DNA of 34,850 bases, from NCBI GenBank assembly GCA_016717325.1, contig JADKFV010000043.1:1-34850 (forward strand), in the 5' to 3' direction. Below are positions 1 through 8,738 of this stretch, one piece after another. The position numbers and the translations under genes were made by a program. The DNA comes from Bacteroidota bacterium. GTDB lineage: Bacteria; Bacteroidota; Bacteroidia; AKYH767-A; OLB10. Within the stretch, counting starts at the first letter, position 1, and each line of letters opens with the position of its first letter. The notes beneath the pieces are model-generated. The model made no database searches, was not told the DNA's origin, and was given only the letters and a program-made list of their open reading frames with translations.

Positions 1-155
1 CAAAAACATTAAAATCAGGCCAGCACTGAAAAAGCCAAAATAAAAGTGAGCAAAAATAACGCAACCTGAAATACTCTTGCGATAGTTTGTATACATCGTT
101 TTGCATTTGTGTTAGTAAAGGAATATTCTTTTTTATCCATTACATTTTCTGCCAT
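1..155 (-). CDS. Possible start of an unidentified membrane protein, cut by the window edge
   Basis: An ATG at 155 on the minus strand overlaps the end of the DUF2157 gene by about 16 bases and opens a frame beginning MAENVMDKKEYSF. After about 20 residues it becomes hydrophobic in either of two frames. One frame stops at a TGA near base 15 after a stretch like VALFLLTFILAFS; the other runs to the window edge with an equally hydrophobic sequence. The start overlap suggests a translationally coupled next gene with an N-terminal membrane segment. I do not recognise a family. The region shares the frame damage of its neighbours, so the true frame is unclear. Confidence 0.25.
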
Positions 156-1147
156 CCCATTCTGTAGCAATGAAATAATAATTTGTTGCGCAGTTTTCTA
201 TAATATAAATCATCAGGCTTTAAATAATTTTGTTTTCCCTCACGAATATATTTTATCAACGTAATGGAAGTTACAATAAAATATATCAATAGAAAATAAG
301 TGGACTCGAGAATGTGTGATGCATCAAAAAATTGATACACAAATGAAGCAGCAATGTACGTATACAACTCTTCCGAAACAAAAGTTGCATATGATTGCTC
401 GAACAACAAAATAGCGCAGCACAAAACAAATAACAACGAGGTTGGCTGCCCAAATCAACTATCCAAGGCTGATTAAAAACACCACAAGCATTGCCAGACA
501 CAAATATGGAAAGCAAAGCTTGCAATAGTAAAACAAAAGGAAGATTTTTTTGTAATGGTAATGCGCATATGCCAATGCCATAAACACATGCAAATATAAT
601 TGCTGTAAAGATAAGTTGAAGCGATCTGAAATTACACCCATACAAAATTGCCGGTATCGAAGTTAGGAAATCCCTAGATAACCGGCCCAAAGTGTAATAG
701 ACAAACTTAAATAGCGCGGTCGTTAAAATAATACGCAAATACTATAATTAATGCCGGAACTAAAATCGCCAAACGCATGATGATTGCAACAAAATACCAT
801 ACTGATATTTGCCAGTAACCAACGCAACTTACAAGTAACATGCAGCCGAGGTAAAAGGGCATTATCGTAATAAGTAATGTTGCTTGTTTTTCTTTGAATA
901 TACAAATGCGAAACACGATACAACAGTAATGCCAGTCAACAATACCAAATGGAATGACCCTATAGTATCGATATTTTTATATAAAAAATCCCTGCCGAAG
1001 TAGCAAGTAATAAAACCCCAACCGTTATGAGCGTTTGCGCTCATAATAAATGGGAAAAAGGATTTTTTACTTTCGTAGGTTTCAATGTTACTCTTTCGCC
1101 CGGGTCAAACTTCCTTTAGCCGCTAATGTTTCTATCCATTTACTCAT
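140..1147 (-). pseudogene. DUF2157 family multi-pass membrane protein, frame broken
   Basis: Reading the minus strand from an ATG at 1147 gives MSKWIETLAAKG, the usual cytoplasmic N-terminus of DUF2157 proteins. Across shifted frames this is followed by TLITVGVLLLATSAGIF and YKNIDTIG, the most characteristic DUF2157 segment. Further hydrophobic helices follow at about 690-920, 460-640 and 140-440, each in a different frame. The length, about 330 residues, is usual for the family. The function of DUF2157 is not established; it is a bacterial inner-membrane protein. At least four to six frame changes are needed to read it through. Either the gene is decayed or this part of the sequence carries many indel errors; similar damage in unrelated neighbours favours errors. 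Downstream it overlaps another possible membrane ORF. Confidence 0.6.
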
Positions 1148-1227
1148 AACACAATAATAACTTCTTTTGTAACAATATCATTTTATCAGTGTCTTAAAAT
1201 TAGACTTTTTATAAAGTAAAAAAATAT

Positions 1228-2685
1228 TAATGGGCAATATATACTTTTACCTCGAAATAAAACCACTATACTTAGAACATTTCCTTAATCGCACTATGCC
1301 TTCTTCTCCATTCAATGTGGAGGCACAACAACGTTAGTCACTAAAGAAATGCGTTGAATATGCTATGAATAATAATTTGCTGGTGCAGCAATCTGCTCTT
1401 GCCGGGCAAGGGCATTTCGTATTACGCTTATTCAAAATAAAGAGCAACGCTACCCATCTATCAATAGGAGCGCAAGTCAGAATATAAATTTTGGCCGCTC
1501 TGTTGACCCATAACGTATCCAATTTACCAATCAGCAAATTTCGAATACACAACTTTCGCTGAGTGGGAATGTGGTATTGTTCGATGGGTTTCAACTAATG
1601 AATACTGTAAAGCAAAGCAAGCTCGATTACCAGGCCGGCAAGCACGATTTAGAAAAGTGGTTAACGTTATTTCGTTGGAGTGTGGCATCGTCATACTTAG
1701 CGGGTATGTTTTAGTAAAGACCAACTGAAGGCCGCCAAATTGCGTATTGAGTCGATGAAAAACAACGCGATGTGATAAAGAAACAAGTGCTGGCAGGGGG
1801 TGTTGGCCGAAGGAAGTCTGATGGATTGGGAAGCGCAAGTGGCATCGAGAAGAATTACAACAAATGGAGGCTTCAAACTCTGTGAAGCAATCGCTACTTA
1901 ATTGGTGCAAATAATGAATCTCGATAGTGCCGATAATTTCGATATAGAAGACCTAATCTTGGAACTTGCCGACAAGGCGTTATTGGATTTACTGCTTATC
2001 AAATATGTGAAAATGCGTGGAGAGCTGTACCCGAAGTGAAAGCTACACAATCCGCTCCCAAAGTGCCCGGTACGACATTGTCAATGCACGCGGAGGTTAC
2101 TCACCACGCCTCACTGCGTTTGGTAGTGTAAAGTTCCAGGTTATTCAGTGATTGCAAAGCGGGTGGCAGTACCTCAATTACAGGCTTTGCGCCCAATGGG
2201 CAAGTCCACATCTACATTAATACTGTTTGTCTCCAAGTTTTAAAACCGTATTTGAAGAACTCGATCCAACACACAAGTAAACGAAAATTTGAATAAAGGC
2301 ATTGGACTTAGTTTGCAAATTCAATATTCAATACAGCGAGTACACACAGCAATATCAGTCTCGTACTAAAATAAAATGGACGTACAAAAGTCGATTTACA
2401 AAATGCAAGAAGCAGCAAATTTTAAAACCATACAACAAGCACACCTCGATGAAAAGTCGGCACAATTGAAGTATGCCGTTCACACAAAAGCATACAACGC
2501 TACACTTTTATCGTCGGGTTGTGCAGAAAGAAATTTAATACTTAAGTATGGGCATCGCTCGAATATCTCACAGCCAAAAACTAATACTACCGGTGCACAG
2601 TCCCCGATTATTGCAGGCAAAATTCGATTTGTTTTCCGAATCAAAGTGTTAGAGATTTTACAACGGCCAAAAACTAACTTTGTAA
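1228..2685 (+). pseudogene. TolC-family outer-membrane efflux protein, frame broken
   Basis: Across the three plus frames the sequence reads as a TolC/OEP protein. Recognisable segments are NNNLLVQQSAL near 1365, NINFGRSVDP near 1490, SGNVVLFDGFQLMNTVKQSK near 1565-1610, KDQLKAAKLRIESMK near 1715-1755, LDSADNFDIE near 1922, a PRLTAFGSV segment near 2105, and a C-terminal FVFRIKVLDFYNGQ-like end closing with TAA at 2683-2685. The family forms a trimeric outer-membrane channel for tripartite efflux. The N-terminus is uncertain (1228-1330). The gene lies 33 bases before a membrane-fusion adaptor gene in the same direction, the normal order in Bacteroidota. Frame changes occur roughly every 20-60 bases here, the worst in the window. 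Without them the length is about 450 residues, normal for the family. Confidence 0.7.
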
Positions 2686-2718
2686 ATCTTTAATAAGGCT
2701 CTCAAACCCACAAAAAAT

Positions 2719-4108
2719 ATGTTACGTAATAAATGGTTTATCATAGGCCTTATAGCTGTTATACTTTTGATAAGCGCTTGTTGTTGCAAAAAGAATGGCT
2801 ATCATTGGCGAAAGTGGCGATAAGAAAGTAAGCATGGAATTGGTTTCGCGCCATAATATTGTAGAGATAGTAACGGCAAGCGGCAAAGTACAACCCGAAG
2901 CAGAACTAAAAATAACCAGCGATGTAAGTGGCGAAATAGTTGACCTCTTTGTAAAGAAGAGAGGGGCAAGTGGTAAAAAAGGTGACTTGCTAGTAAAAAA
3001 TTCGTCCCGATATTTGTTCGTCCGGATTTGGATAGAGTAAAGGCATCGAGTAAATACAAGTAAAAGTGGATTGGCAGGAAGCAAATCGAGAGTGGAGCAA
3101 CAAAATCGCCAATCCGAAAAATCCGATTACTTGCATTTAAACGTTTCCAAACAATTGTATGATGATAAAGTAATTTCTGAGCAGGATTTTGAGAATGCTA
3201 AATCGGCATACGACATTGCAAAAGCCGAAGTGGATGCGGCTTTGCAAAATATAAAAGCATCGGAGTTTGGCATACAGGGTGCAAATGCATCACTCAAACA
3301 AGCGCAGGAAAATCTCAGCAAAACAATTTTATATGCCCCTGTCGATGGAACAATTTCATCGCTTAGCAAGAGAAAGGGAACGTGTTGTTGGTACAAATAT
3401 GATGGATAGTACCGAAATTATGCGCCTTGCAAATCTCAACGAAATGGAAGTAATAGTGGATGTGGTGAAACCGATATTATACGTGTAAGCATGGCCGATA
3501 CTGCCGATAGAAATTGATGCGTATGACGATAGAAAATTTAAAGGTGTGGTTACTGAAATTGCAAACGCTGCAAAAACATCGTTGATGCAACAAAGCACAA
3601 GATCAGGTAACAAACTATACAGTGAAAGTCCCGGATACTTCGCGACTCGTATAAAGACCTCAGAATAAATCGAATGCAAGCCAAAAGTCCTTTTCGCCCT
3701 GGCATGTCAACATCGGTAGAAATACGTACCAAGGAGGCTTCAAATGTTGTGGCTGTGCCAATACAATGTAACTACACGCGATACAAGTAAAAAGGCTGAT
3801 GCCAAAAATAAAAAATAGCCATAGGTGGTGAAAATAAAGAGGAAGAAAAAAGGATGATAAGGCGCCTTCGAAAGATGATGAAGCCAATATAAAAGAATGT
3901 GTAGTTGTAATTGAAGATGGAAAAGCCAAACGCATATTAGTATCTACCGGTATACAGGACAATAATTTTATAGAAATAAAAACCGGATTAAAGGAGGCGA
4001 AAAATTATTACCGGACCATACCTTACCATTTCGAAATTGATTGATGGCGATAAAATAAAGTTGTGAGTAAAGACAGATTGTTTCGAACCCGATTTGGAGA
4101 AAAATAAT
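2719..4108 (+). pseudogene. RND/MacA-type efflux periplasmic adaptor subunit, frame broken
   Basis: The ATG at 2719 starts MLRNKWFIIGLIAVILLIS, a signal-anchor helix. After a frame change the text continues as an HlyD/MacA adaptor: TASGKVQPEAELKITSDVSG (first lipoyl half), VKKGDLL-like residues near 2975, a coiled-coil hairpin of about 3070-3300 with KQLYDDKVISEQDFENAKSA, the second lipoyl half TILYAPVDGTISSLSK near 3325, then a beta-barrel and membrane-proximal part (GMSTSVEIRTKEASNVVAVP near 3700; KTGLKEGE near 3985). A charged Lys/Glu/Asp-rich insert lies at about 3790-3890. The protein bridges an inner-membrane pump and TolC. It sits directly behind a TolC-like gene, but no MacB-type ABC permease follows. 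About eight or more frame changes interrupt it. The end at about 4108 is uncertain by a few codons. Confidence 0.75.
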
Positions 4109-4132
4109 TTTGAATCAGAAATAAAAAAGGGG

Positions 4133-4159
4133 ACCTGCAATGAAAGTGTGCAGGTTTTT
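4133..4159 (+). terminator. Rho-independent terminator after the efflux adaptor gene
   Basis: Perfect 7-bp stem ACCTGCA (4133-4139) / TGCAGGT (4149-4155) with a 9-base loop, followed by a T run to 4159. It lies about 25 bases after the end of the adaptor gene, in the expected place to end the tolC-adaptor transcript. This supports the view that the operon ends here without a pump gene. Confidence 0.7.
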
Positions 4160-4176
4160 ATCTCCAACACTTTTTA

Positions 4177-4211
4177 GCCACGAATGCATGAATGAATAAA
4201 ATCAAATGCAA
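4177..4211 (+). repeat. Dispersed repeat of the CACGAATG-CACGAATG type, copy 1
   Basis: GCCACGAATGCATGAATGAA followed by TAAAATCAAATGCAA closely matches 7367-7406 (GCCACGAATGCACGAATGAA, then a similar tail). The unit is built of a short phrase said twice (CACGAATG, CA/CTGAATG). Phrases of this kind are frequent in spacers of environmental genomes. A shorter relative (GCCACGAAAAATCCGAA) lies at about 10099. Confidence 0.6.
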
Positions 4212-4275
4212 TGACCGAATAATTTTTGCTACAAAGAGACCAAAGCACAAAGCTTTTGCGAAAGCAATTCATTTG

Positions 4276-4295
4276 CCGTCCGATTTATCGGACGG
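4276..4295. other. Perfect 8-bp GC-rich hairpin in a spacer
   Basis: CCGTCCGA (4276-4283), loop TTTA, TCGGACGG (4288-4295), then TTTT. It has the shape of a terminator but no intact gene ends next to it. A second small hairpin, CCCCG-CTCAA-CGGGG, follows at about 4337-4352. The spacer 4160-4507 holds these palindromes and the repeats listed beside them, and I see no gene in it. Confidence 0.6.
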
Positions 4296-4372
4296 TTTTA
4301 ATAATTTGTGTGACTCGCCGAAATATTTTTACAGCTTGCCCCGCTCAACGGGGAATGCAAGAAGAATACTCT

Positions 4373-4475
4373 TTCCTTCGTCATTGCCGAAGGAGGTACG
4401 ACTGAAGCAATCTCCAGCATCAATCTGATTTGGCGCAGCAGAGATTGCTTCGCCTTGCCTACAATGAAGGGAGAA
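4373..4475. repeat. Palindromic intergenic repeat of the CGTCATTGC...GAAGCAATCTC type
   Basis: The segment begins CGTCATTGCCGAAGGAGGTA and contains GAAGCAATCTC (4404-4414) with its exact reverse complement GAGATTGCTTC (4441-4451), an 11-bp stem around a 26-base loop. The wording is close to a palindromic repeat that recurs in many unrelated bacterial genomes (CGTCATTGCGAGGAGG...GAAGCAATCTC). That resemblance is from memory, not from a search. Only one copy is visible in this window. Confidence 0.6.
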
Positions 4476-4507
4476 GAACACACAATTACTGGAGAAGAAA
4501 AGCATAA

Positions 4508-5031
4508 TCACAATTTGTTTTGCTTTTGTGATCGCAACATTTCAGGATAGCCAATTTTTTGACAGCGCATTTATTGCAAGCGCAATTCGTTTGGTTTTTG
4601 TTTCTATTGCTTTTGCACTGTCAACCCATTTCGAAAAATAACGCTGATGTGAACCGCTTAAAGTTTCGAAAAATTCAACAGCATCGGTGCATCATTTAAG
4701 CATTCCATAAAATCAGCATTCATTATGAACGGACTTTTTATCTTCTTCTAATTGTACCATCAACATAGCACCGTGGCGCTTACCAATTCCTTTACTTATT
4801 TCGGCATTCAACGCTAAAATAAAATCGCCTTTACCATTGGCAATACACTTAGCCCACTGAACTTATAATTGTCGAGTTTACCTTTTATTTTAAACGAAAC
4901 TTTGTTGCCGGGTTTTACAAGTTAGGCTACATCGGCGGAATGATGATATACGTCCATCCGGTTTTTCACCCATGCTTCCAAATTTTAAAATGGTAGTTTC
5001 GAATTTCTGCATCGCCAAATTTTATTTGCAT
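4508..5031 (-). pseudogene. YdeI/OmpD-associated family protein with DUF1905 domain, frame broken
   Basis: The minus strand from an ATG at 5031 reads, with frame changes, MQIKFGDAEIRNYHFKIWKH, then GEKTGWTYIIIPADV, VKPGNKVSFKIKGKLDNYK, LPMGKGDFILALNAEISKGI, then FFETLSGSHQRYFSKWVDSA, ETKTKRIALAINALSKKLGY, and ends at TGA 4508-4510. This is the Bacteroidota form of YdeI/OmdA proteins: an N-terminal DUF1905 beta-barrel and a C-terminal helical part with the S-H-x-x-Y-F-x-K-W motif. About 174 residues, normal for the family. The cellular role is poorly defined. At least five single-base shifts interrupt it. It stands alone, with a repeat-rich spacer on each side. Confidence 0.7.
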
Positions 5032-5278
5032 CACAAATGAAATCTTTTTCTGTCATCAAATAAATATGCAATTAGGTTTTTATTTTCTTTAAAGGAATAC
5101 ATTTCGCACGGAGGAAAAGAGAACACTTAGAAATACAAATGCTTTTTGTCAAGTATAGGATGAGTGAATCCGAATAAATTCAGAATGCATGAAACAACTT
5201 TTGAACCATCGAACTTTTAAACCTTCTCAACTTTCCCAGCCTTCTCAACTTTCAAAACTTCCCCAACGCTCCCTCAAA
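5032..5278. other. Spacer with short phrase repeats, no gene seen
   Basis: Contains a CGCACGGAGGAAAAGAGAAC phrase at about 5105-5124 that belongs to the same family as the tandem array at 7020-7330, and a run of near-repeated phrases (CTTCTCAACTTTCC, CTTCTCAACTTTCAAAAC) at about 5222-5265. GAACTTTTAAACC near 5208 recurs near 7469. No coding signal in any frame. Confidence 0.5.
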
Positions 5279-6943
5279 CTACATCCCCGCCAGGCTTTTA
5301 TTCTTGGGTAATTTTACTTCGTAGGTAACCAATAATTTTTTCGATTCGCCTGGTTTCAATTGTAAATCCCATTCAAGTTTTCCGGTTTCTACATTGTAGT
5401 TAGCTTTGTTGCCAGCTATCAATTTCACTTCTATTTCTTTTGTATTGGAAATTGGAATCTGATCTTCGACAGTAATATTTACCAGCAACGATTTTGTATT
5501 TTTAAACTTATTTCGAACGAGTAGGAAATTGTTTTGTCTTCGCCCAAAAATTTTTGTCTTGTTTTATCTTTCAATTTTTGCGTTGCATTATTATCGATTT
5601 GTCTTTACCCAAACTTAGCAACATGGTGTCGTTTGTGATGTATGGATCAATTACCGATTGGCCTACAAAAGAAATTGTCGAAAAATATACGCGATATGCC
5701 GGGCAATAAATTCAAATCGCTCCAGTCGGTTATGCGTGCTTGTAAATATGCATTGGCATCAAGTTTAGGTACTGCAGAGAAATTATAATTCGGCCTTTAC
5801 ATCTGTGTTTTGTATTACCACCATGTGTTCTTTACCATCGACAGGTATTTTTGTATTTTAGTTTTATGTTATATTCAGTTTGCACAAGGTTTTCAACCAT
5901 ATCGGTGTATAAAGCCATGTCTTCGGCATCGTCCTTTATTGATGGCTTTTAGCATCCATTGCTGTAGTGCCAGTAATTGTAGCTTCGTCAAGTGTTTCAT
6001 TATTTAAGGCTTTTCTTTTCGCATCACTGCCATGAAGTAACCTATAAGTTGTGGATTAAGTTGCGGCTTGTTAATGCCTTGATTAGGTGTTGCAGTAGCG
6101 AGTGTAATGGCAGTATTGTTCCAGTCGAGACCAGTGTTTTGGTACAATTGTGCTTTATGTGTTATGCCAATAGTATTGCTTGTTCCCGATGCACGTATAT
6201 CATAAGTTGGTTTCCAGCCTGCACCATTTACATAATAACTTACCGATACTTTTGCGGCAGATTCTGTTTCGGCCATTACGGTTACTATTGCCTGGCATAC
6301 CGATGCAGTTGATATTTTTGGAATAGTGGTTTTGTTTTTTAGCGTCAATCAATTCCTGATAACGCTGTTGCAAATTTGCAAGCGCAACATTGTTTTTGCA
6401 GTGCACGTTTTACTTTAAAAGTTTCGACAGTAATGTTTTCTAATCGAGCACGTAAAAACGCAAAAAAGCTTCGGTGAATAGTGCAAGCGTGTCTTGTTTT
6501 GTTTCGCCTTTCATTAATCTGTTGGTGAGCAAAATATTTTTTTTTTTTTGAAATGCGGGGTTGCGTTCAGTTAATTCTTCTATTACAAATTCCGTTTCGG
6601 TAATAGAATCGTTGAGCTGATTTATTATTTTATCAAATTTTGTATCGGGCTTTACGGTTGGTTGCTCATTCATTTTTACATTGTACCTCACATCCATTAT
6701 TACAAAGTTTCCTTTGCCCGATCGCCTGCAACGATTGTGTGTTGAGTGCCGAAGAAATATTTTCGAATACAAGTTCGTTTATGCCTTGTTTCAAATTGAA
6801 GTCGGCAGTGCTAGCATGAGTGTAGCGCCTGTAAGGTATACAGTGGCTTTGTCAACCGTGGCTTTACATGTTAGAATCTGTTGTGCTGTTGCAGCATAAA
6901 TAAAAGTGAATACCATCACTACGGAGCAAAATAATTTTCTCAT
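5279..6943 (-). pseudogene. DUF4139 / mucoidy inhibitor MuiA-like secreted protein, frame broken
   Basis: Starts at an ATG at 6943 with a signal peptide MRKLFCSVVMVFTFIYAATA, likely cut before QQ. An N-terminal DUF4140-like part follows (ATVDKATVYLTGATLM). A helical linker (about 6440-6680) includes FDKIINQLNDSITETEFVIE. The DUF4139 beta-domain contains KVSVSYYVNGAGWKPTYDIR and HKAQLYQNTGLDWNNTAI (6004-6348), the clearest family signatures. The C-terminal part, KPGESKKLLVTYEVKLPK, ends at 5279. Total about 550 residues, usual for the family. The function is unknown; the family is widespread as exported proteins in Bacteroidota. At least six frame changes are needed, including one in a run of ten T (6537-6546). 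Confidence 0.75.
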
Positions 6944-7019
6944 ACGATTTTTATTTTAGTAAATTTTATAATTGATTTTTCAGTAGGAGGATGAATTTGA
7001 AAAGATAATTCCACACGGG

Positions 7020-7330
7020 GATGGGAATATTTTTTGTGAGAATATAAATGCTTTTCGCACGGAGGCATGGGAGAACACGGAGGGAATACAAATACATTTC
7101 TGCTGAAGAGAATGCAAATGCTTTTCACCGGAGGCATGGGAGAACACGAAGACATACAAATACATTTTTGCTTGAGATAATGCAAATGCTTTTCGCACGG
7201 AGGCGGGGAGAACACGAAGACATATAAAGACATTTCTGCTGGAGAGAATGCAAATGCTTTTCGCACGGAGGCATGGGAGAACATGGAGGAATACAAATAC
7301 ATTTCTGCTGGAGAGAATACAAATGCTTTT
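7020..7330. repeat. Degenerate tandem repeat, about 68-70 bp, four copies plus a partial
   Basis: Each unit has GAATGCAAATGCTTTTCGCA, then CGGAGGCATGGGAGAACACG, then GAGGAATACAAATACATTTC and TGCTGGAGA. Units begin near 7047, 7117, 7185 and 7252, with a partial at 7320. Copies differ by scattered substitutions and short indels (one lacks CAT in GGCATGGG). Related single phrases occur at 5100-5150. The array lies just upstream of the DUF4139 gene start (6943). ORFs predicted through it are translations of the repeat. Confidence 0.75.
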
Positions 7331-7366
7331 ATGAAACCTACATGCCTTATATGGTTTATTTTTTTT

Positions 7367-7406
7367 GCCACGAATGCACGAATGAAAGCCGAATAAAATG
7401 CAAATG
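7367..7406 (+). repeat. Dispersed repeat of the CACGAATG-CACGAATG type, copy 2
   Basis: GCCACGAATGCACGAATGAA followed by AGCCGAATAAAATGCAAATG. Second copy of the element at 4177-4211, directly after the tandem array. Confidence 0.6.
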
Positions 7407-7489
7407 TTTTCCTTCTTCTAATAAACTAAAAAGTTTTCTAAACCGCTAACATCATTTAAATCATTGAACTTTTAAACCATTATGCTTTC

Positions 7490-7750
7490 TTCCGAATCTC
7501 TATTACCGATAAAATAAATGTGGACACTAAAGCGGGTAAATTCAATTATTGGAAACGTTTTTACAAAGCCGCAACCAATTTTACTAGCCCTGATTGCAGC
7601 GGAAATCCTTTTTTTGTATGCGGGTTTGTGCGTGGTGAAAAAAAAGATTGCAGCGTAAAGCAGGACCAAGCCGTTTGTAAAAAGGATAAACCGTTGAGCT
7701 TCAAAAAAAAATATTTTTGTTGGTGTTGTGGCAATGTGTTTTCTTTAGGC
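7490..7750 (+). pseudogene. Possible small membrane protein, frame broken
   Basis: The plus strand at about 7560-7650 gives a hydrophobic helix, PILLALIAAEILFLYAGLCV, then Lys-rich residues. A second hydrophobic stretch, NIFVGVVAMCF, appears in another frame at about 7705-7740. This suggests a short two-helix protein just upstream of the next gene in the same direction. No family recognised. The opposite strand also has long frames here, so the call is weak. Confidence 0.25.
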
Positions 7751-7766
7751 ATTAATAAAATTTGAG

Positions 7767-8462
7767 ATGACAGAGGCATTAGTGAAAACGATATTGGAAA
7801 AAGTAAAACACATATTGATGTGTTTAATGTTACAAAGGATGTTTTCGAAAAATAAAATTGGTATTGCAACAAAAGGAACAGGAGTTGAAGAGTGCCGCCA
7901 CTGAATCTGACCCGCGCATTGCAATTGAGTATATTGATAAGGGCAGGTTGGAGGTGCACTTTAAAGCGGGTAACGATGTGCTTGTTTTTTTGATGCATGC
8001 AAGTGTTTTTCAAATTGATGATGCCAATATGATACATAAAAATTCGTACATAAAGGAAAATCCTATGCGTGCCTTTTGCGGTATGATTTGCGTTTACAAT
8101 TTTATAGCCGACTCGTTTAAGTTTAACAGGGTAGAAGATGCCGGAATGATGGTGTCGCGCATATTCGTGAATTGCGATAATCACTTTTTATGGAGGGCAA
8201 AAAGCAATTGGGCATTATTTACAATAAACTTGATACGGATATAATTACGGATGCGGCAATTGATTCGATGGTAGATGCTAATTTATCTTTTTGTGCGGAG
8301 GTCGATTTGTTTATTCCTCCATTTGCCACCATGGCCGAAACCACACTTGAGGCGCTTAACAACCGCAGTATAAGCAATATTGACAGCAGCAGGCGATTTG
8401 GATTTGTGCAGCATTTGGAGAAAACTGAAGTGGTGAACAAAAAAATTACAGCCAAAGAATAG
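7767..8462 (+). CDS. Conserved Bacteroidota protein of unknown function, two frameshifts
   Basis: From an ATG at 7767 the product starts MTEALVKTILEKVK. It then needs one shift (about 7813) to give THIDVFNVTKDVFEKLKLVL and on into the long frame QQKEQELKSAATESDPRIAI ... GNDVLVFLMHASVFQID ... KENPMRAFCGMICVYNFIAD. A second shift at about 8187 joins it to MEGKKQLGIIYNKLDTD and the C-terminus, ending with TAG at 8460-8462. Reconstructed length is about 231 residues. It is predicted soluble, with an N-terminal helix and a mixed alpha/beta body. I have the impression of a conserved Bacteroidota family but cannot name it. Frame damage is lighter than to the left, in line with the left-to-right decline. 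Confidence 0.55.
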
Positions 8463-8479
8463 TAAGTAATAAAAATTAT

Positions 8480-8487
8480 TAATTTTG
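8480..8487 (+). promoter_or_regulatory. Bacteroidota -7 promoter element before the 37-aa ORF
   Basis: TAATTTTG fits the TAnnTTTG -7 consensus of the Bacteroidota primary sigma factor and lies 23 bases before the ATG at 8510. No clear -33 element was found. Confidence 0.45.
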
Positions 8488-8509
8488 GCGCACTAAAAAA
8501 TAGAGAATT

Positions 8510-8623
8510 ATGAGAAAATTTATGGAGACCTACTTTGGTCACAGCGGAACAAGTGTAGTAGCAATGTTGTGGGTTATAGTGGCATTGTCGTGGGTGTTTT
8601 GGATTTTTCGCTGTTCATTTTAG
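8510..8623 (+). CDS. 37-residue single-pass membrane microprotein
   Basis: ATG at 8510 to TAG at 8621-8623. The product begins MRKFMETYFGHSG, has one hydrophobic segment, SVVAMLWVIVALSWVFWIF, and ends RCSF. A -7 element lies 23 bases upstream and a strong hairpin terminator begins 34 bases after the stop, so it looks like a stand-alone transcription unit. It is intact, unlike the genes to its left. Function unknown; Trp-rich single-helix proteins of this size often act as accessory subunits of membrane complexes, but nothing here says which. Confidence 0.5.
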   Translation: MRKFMETYFGHSGTSVVAMLWVIVALSWVFWIFRCSF

Positions 8624-8656
8624 TATCCCATTCATAAGATATCTTGGCACATAAGC

Positions 8657-8700
8657 GCAAAAAAAAGAACCAACAACTTTATGTTATTGGTTCTTTTTGC
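8657..8700. terminator. Bidirectional terminator between the microprotein and metK
   Basis: Stem AGAACCAA-C-AAC / GTT-A-TTGGTTCT with loop TTTAT, flanked by an A run on the left and a T run on the right. It therefore works for the plus-strand microprotein and for the convergent metK, which ends at 8739. Confidence 0.8.
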
Positions 8701-8738
8701 TTTATACCGTTGAAGATTATTTCAAACCAAAAGCAGTT

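Noticed and set aside
1334..1910. Minus-strand ORFs of 86 and 128 residues
   Set aside because: Antisense to the TolC-like gene, whose conserved segments are on the plus strand.
6940..7371. 143-residue minus-strand ORF with repeated SPAEM/CSPMPPCEKH phrases, plus smaller siblings
   Set aside because: It is the translation of the 68-70-bp tandem repeat; similar ORFs appear in several frames and none has a start context or family.
7561..8184. 207-residue minus-strand ORF
   Set aside because: Antisense to the conserved plus-strand gene at 7767-8462; low-complexity composition and no motif.
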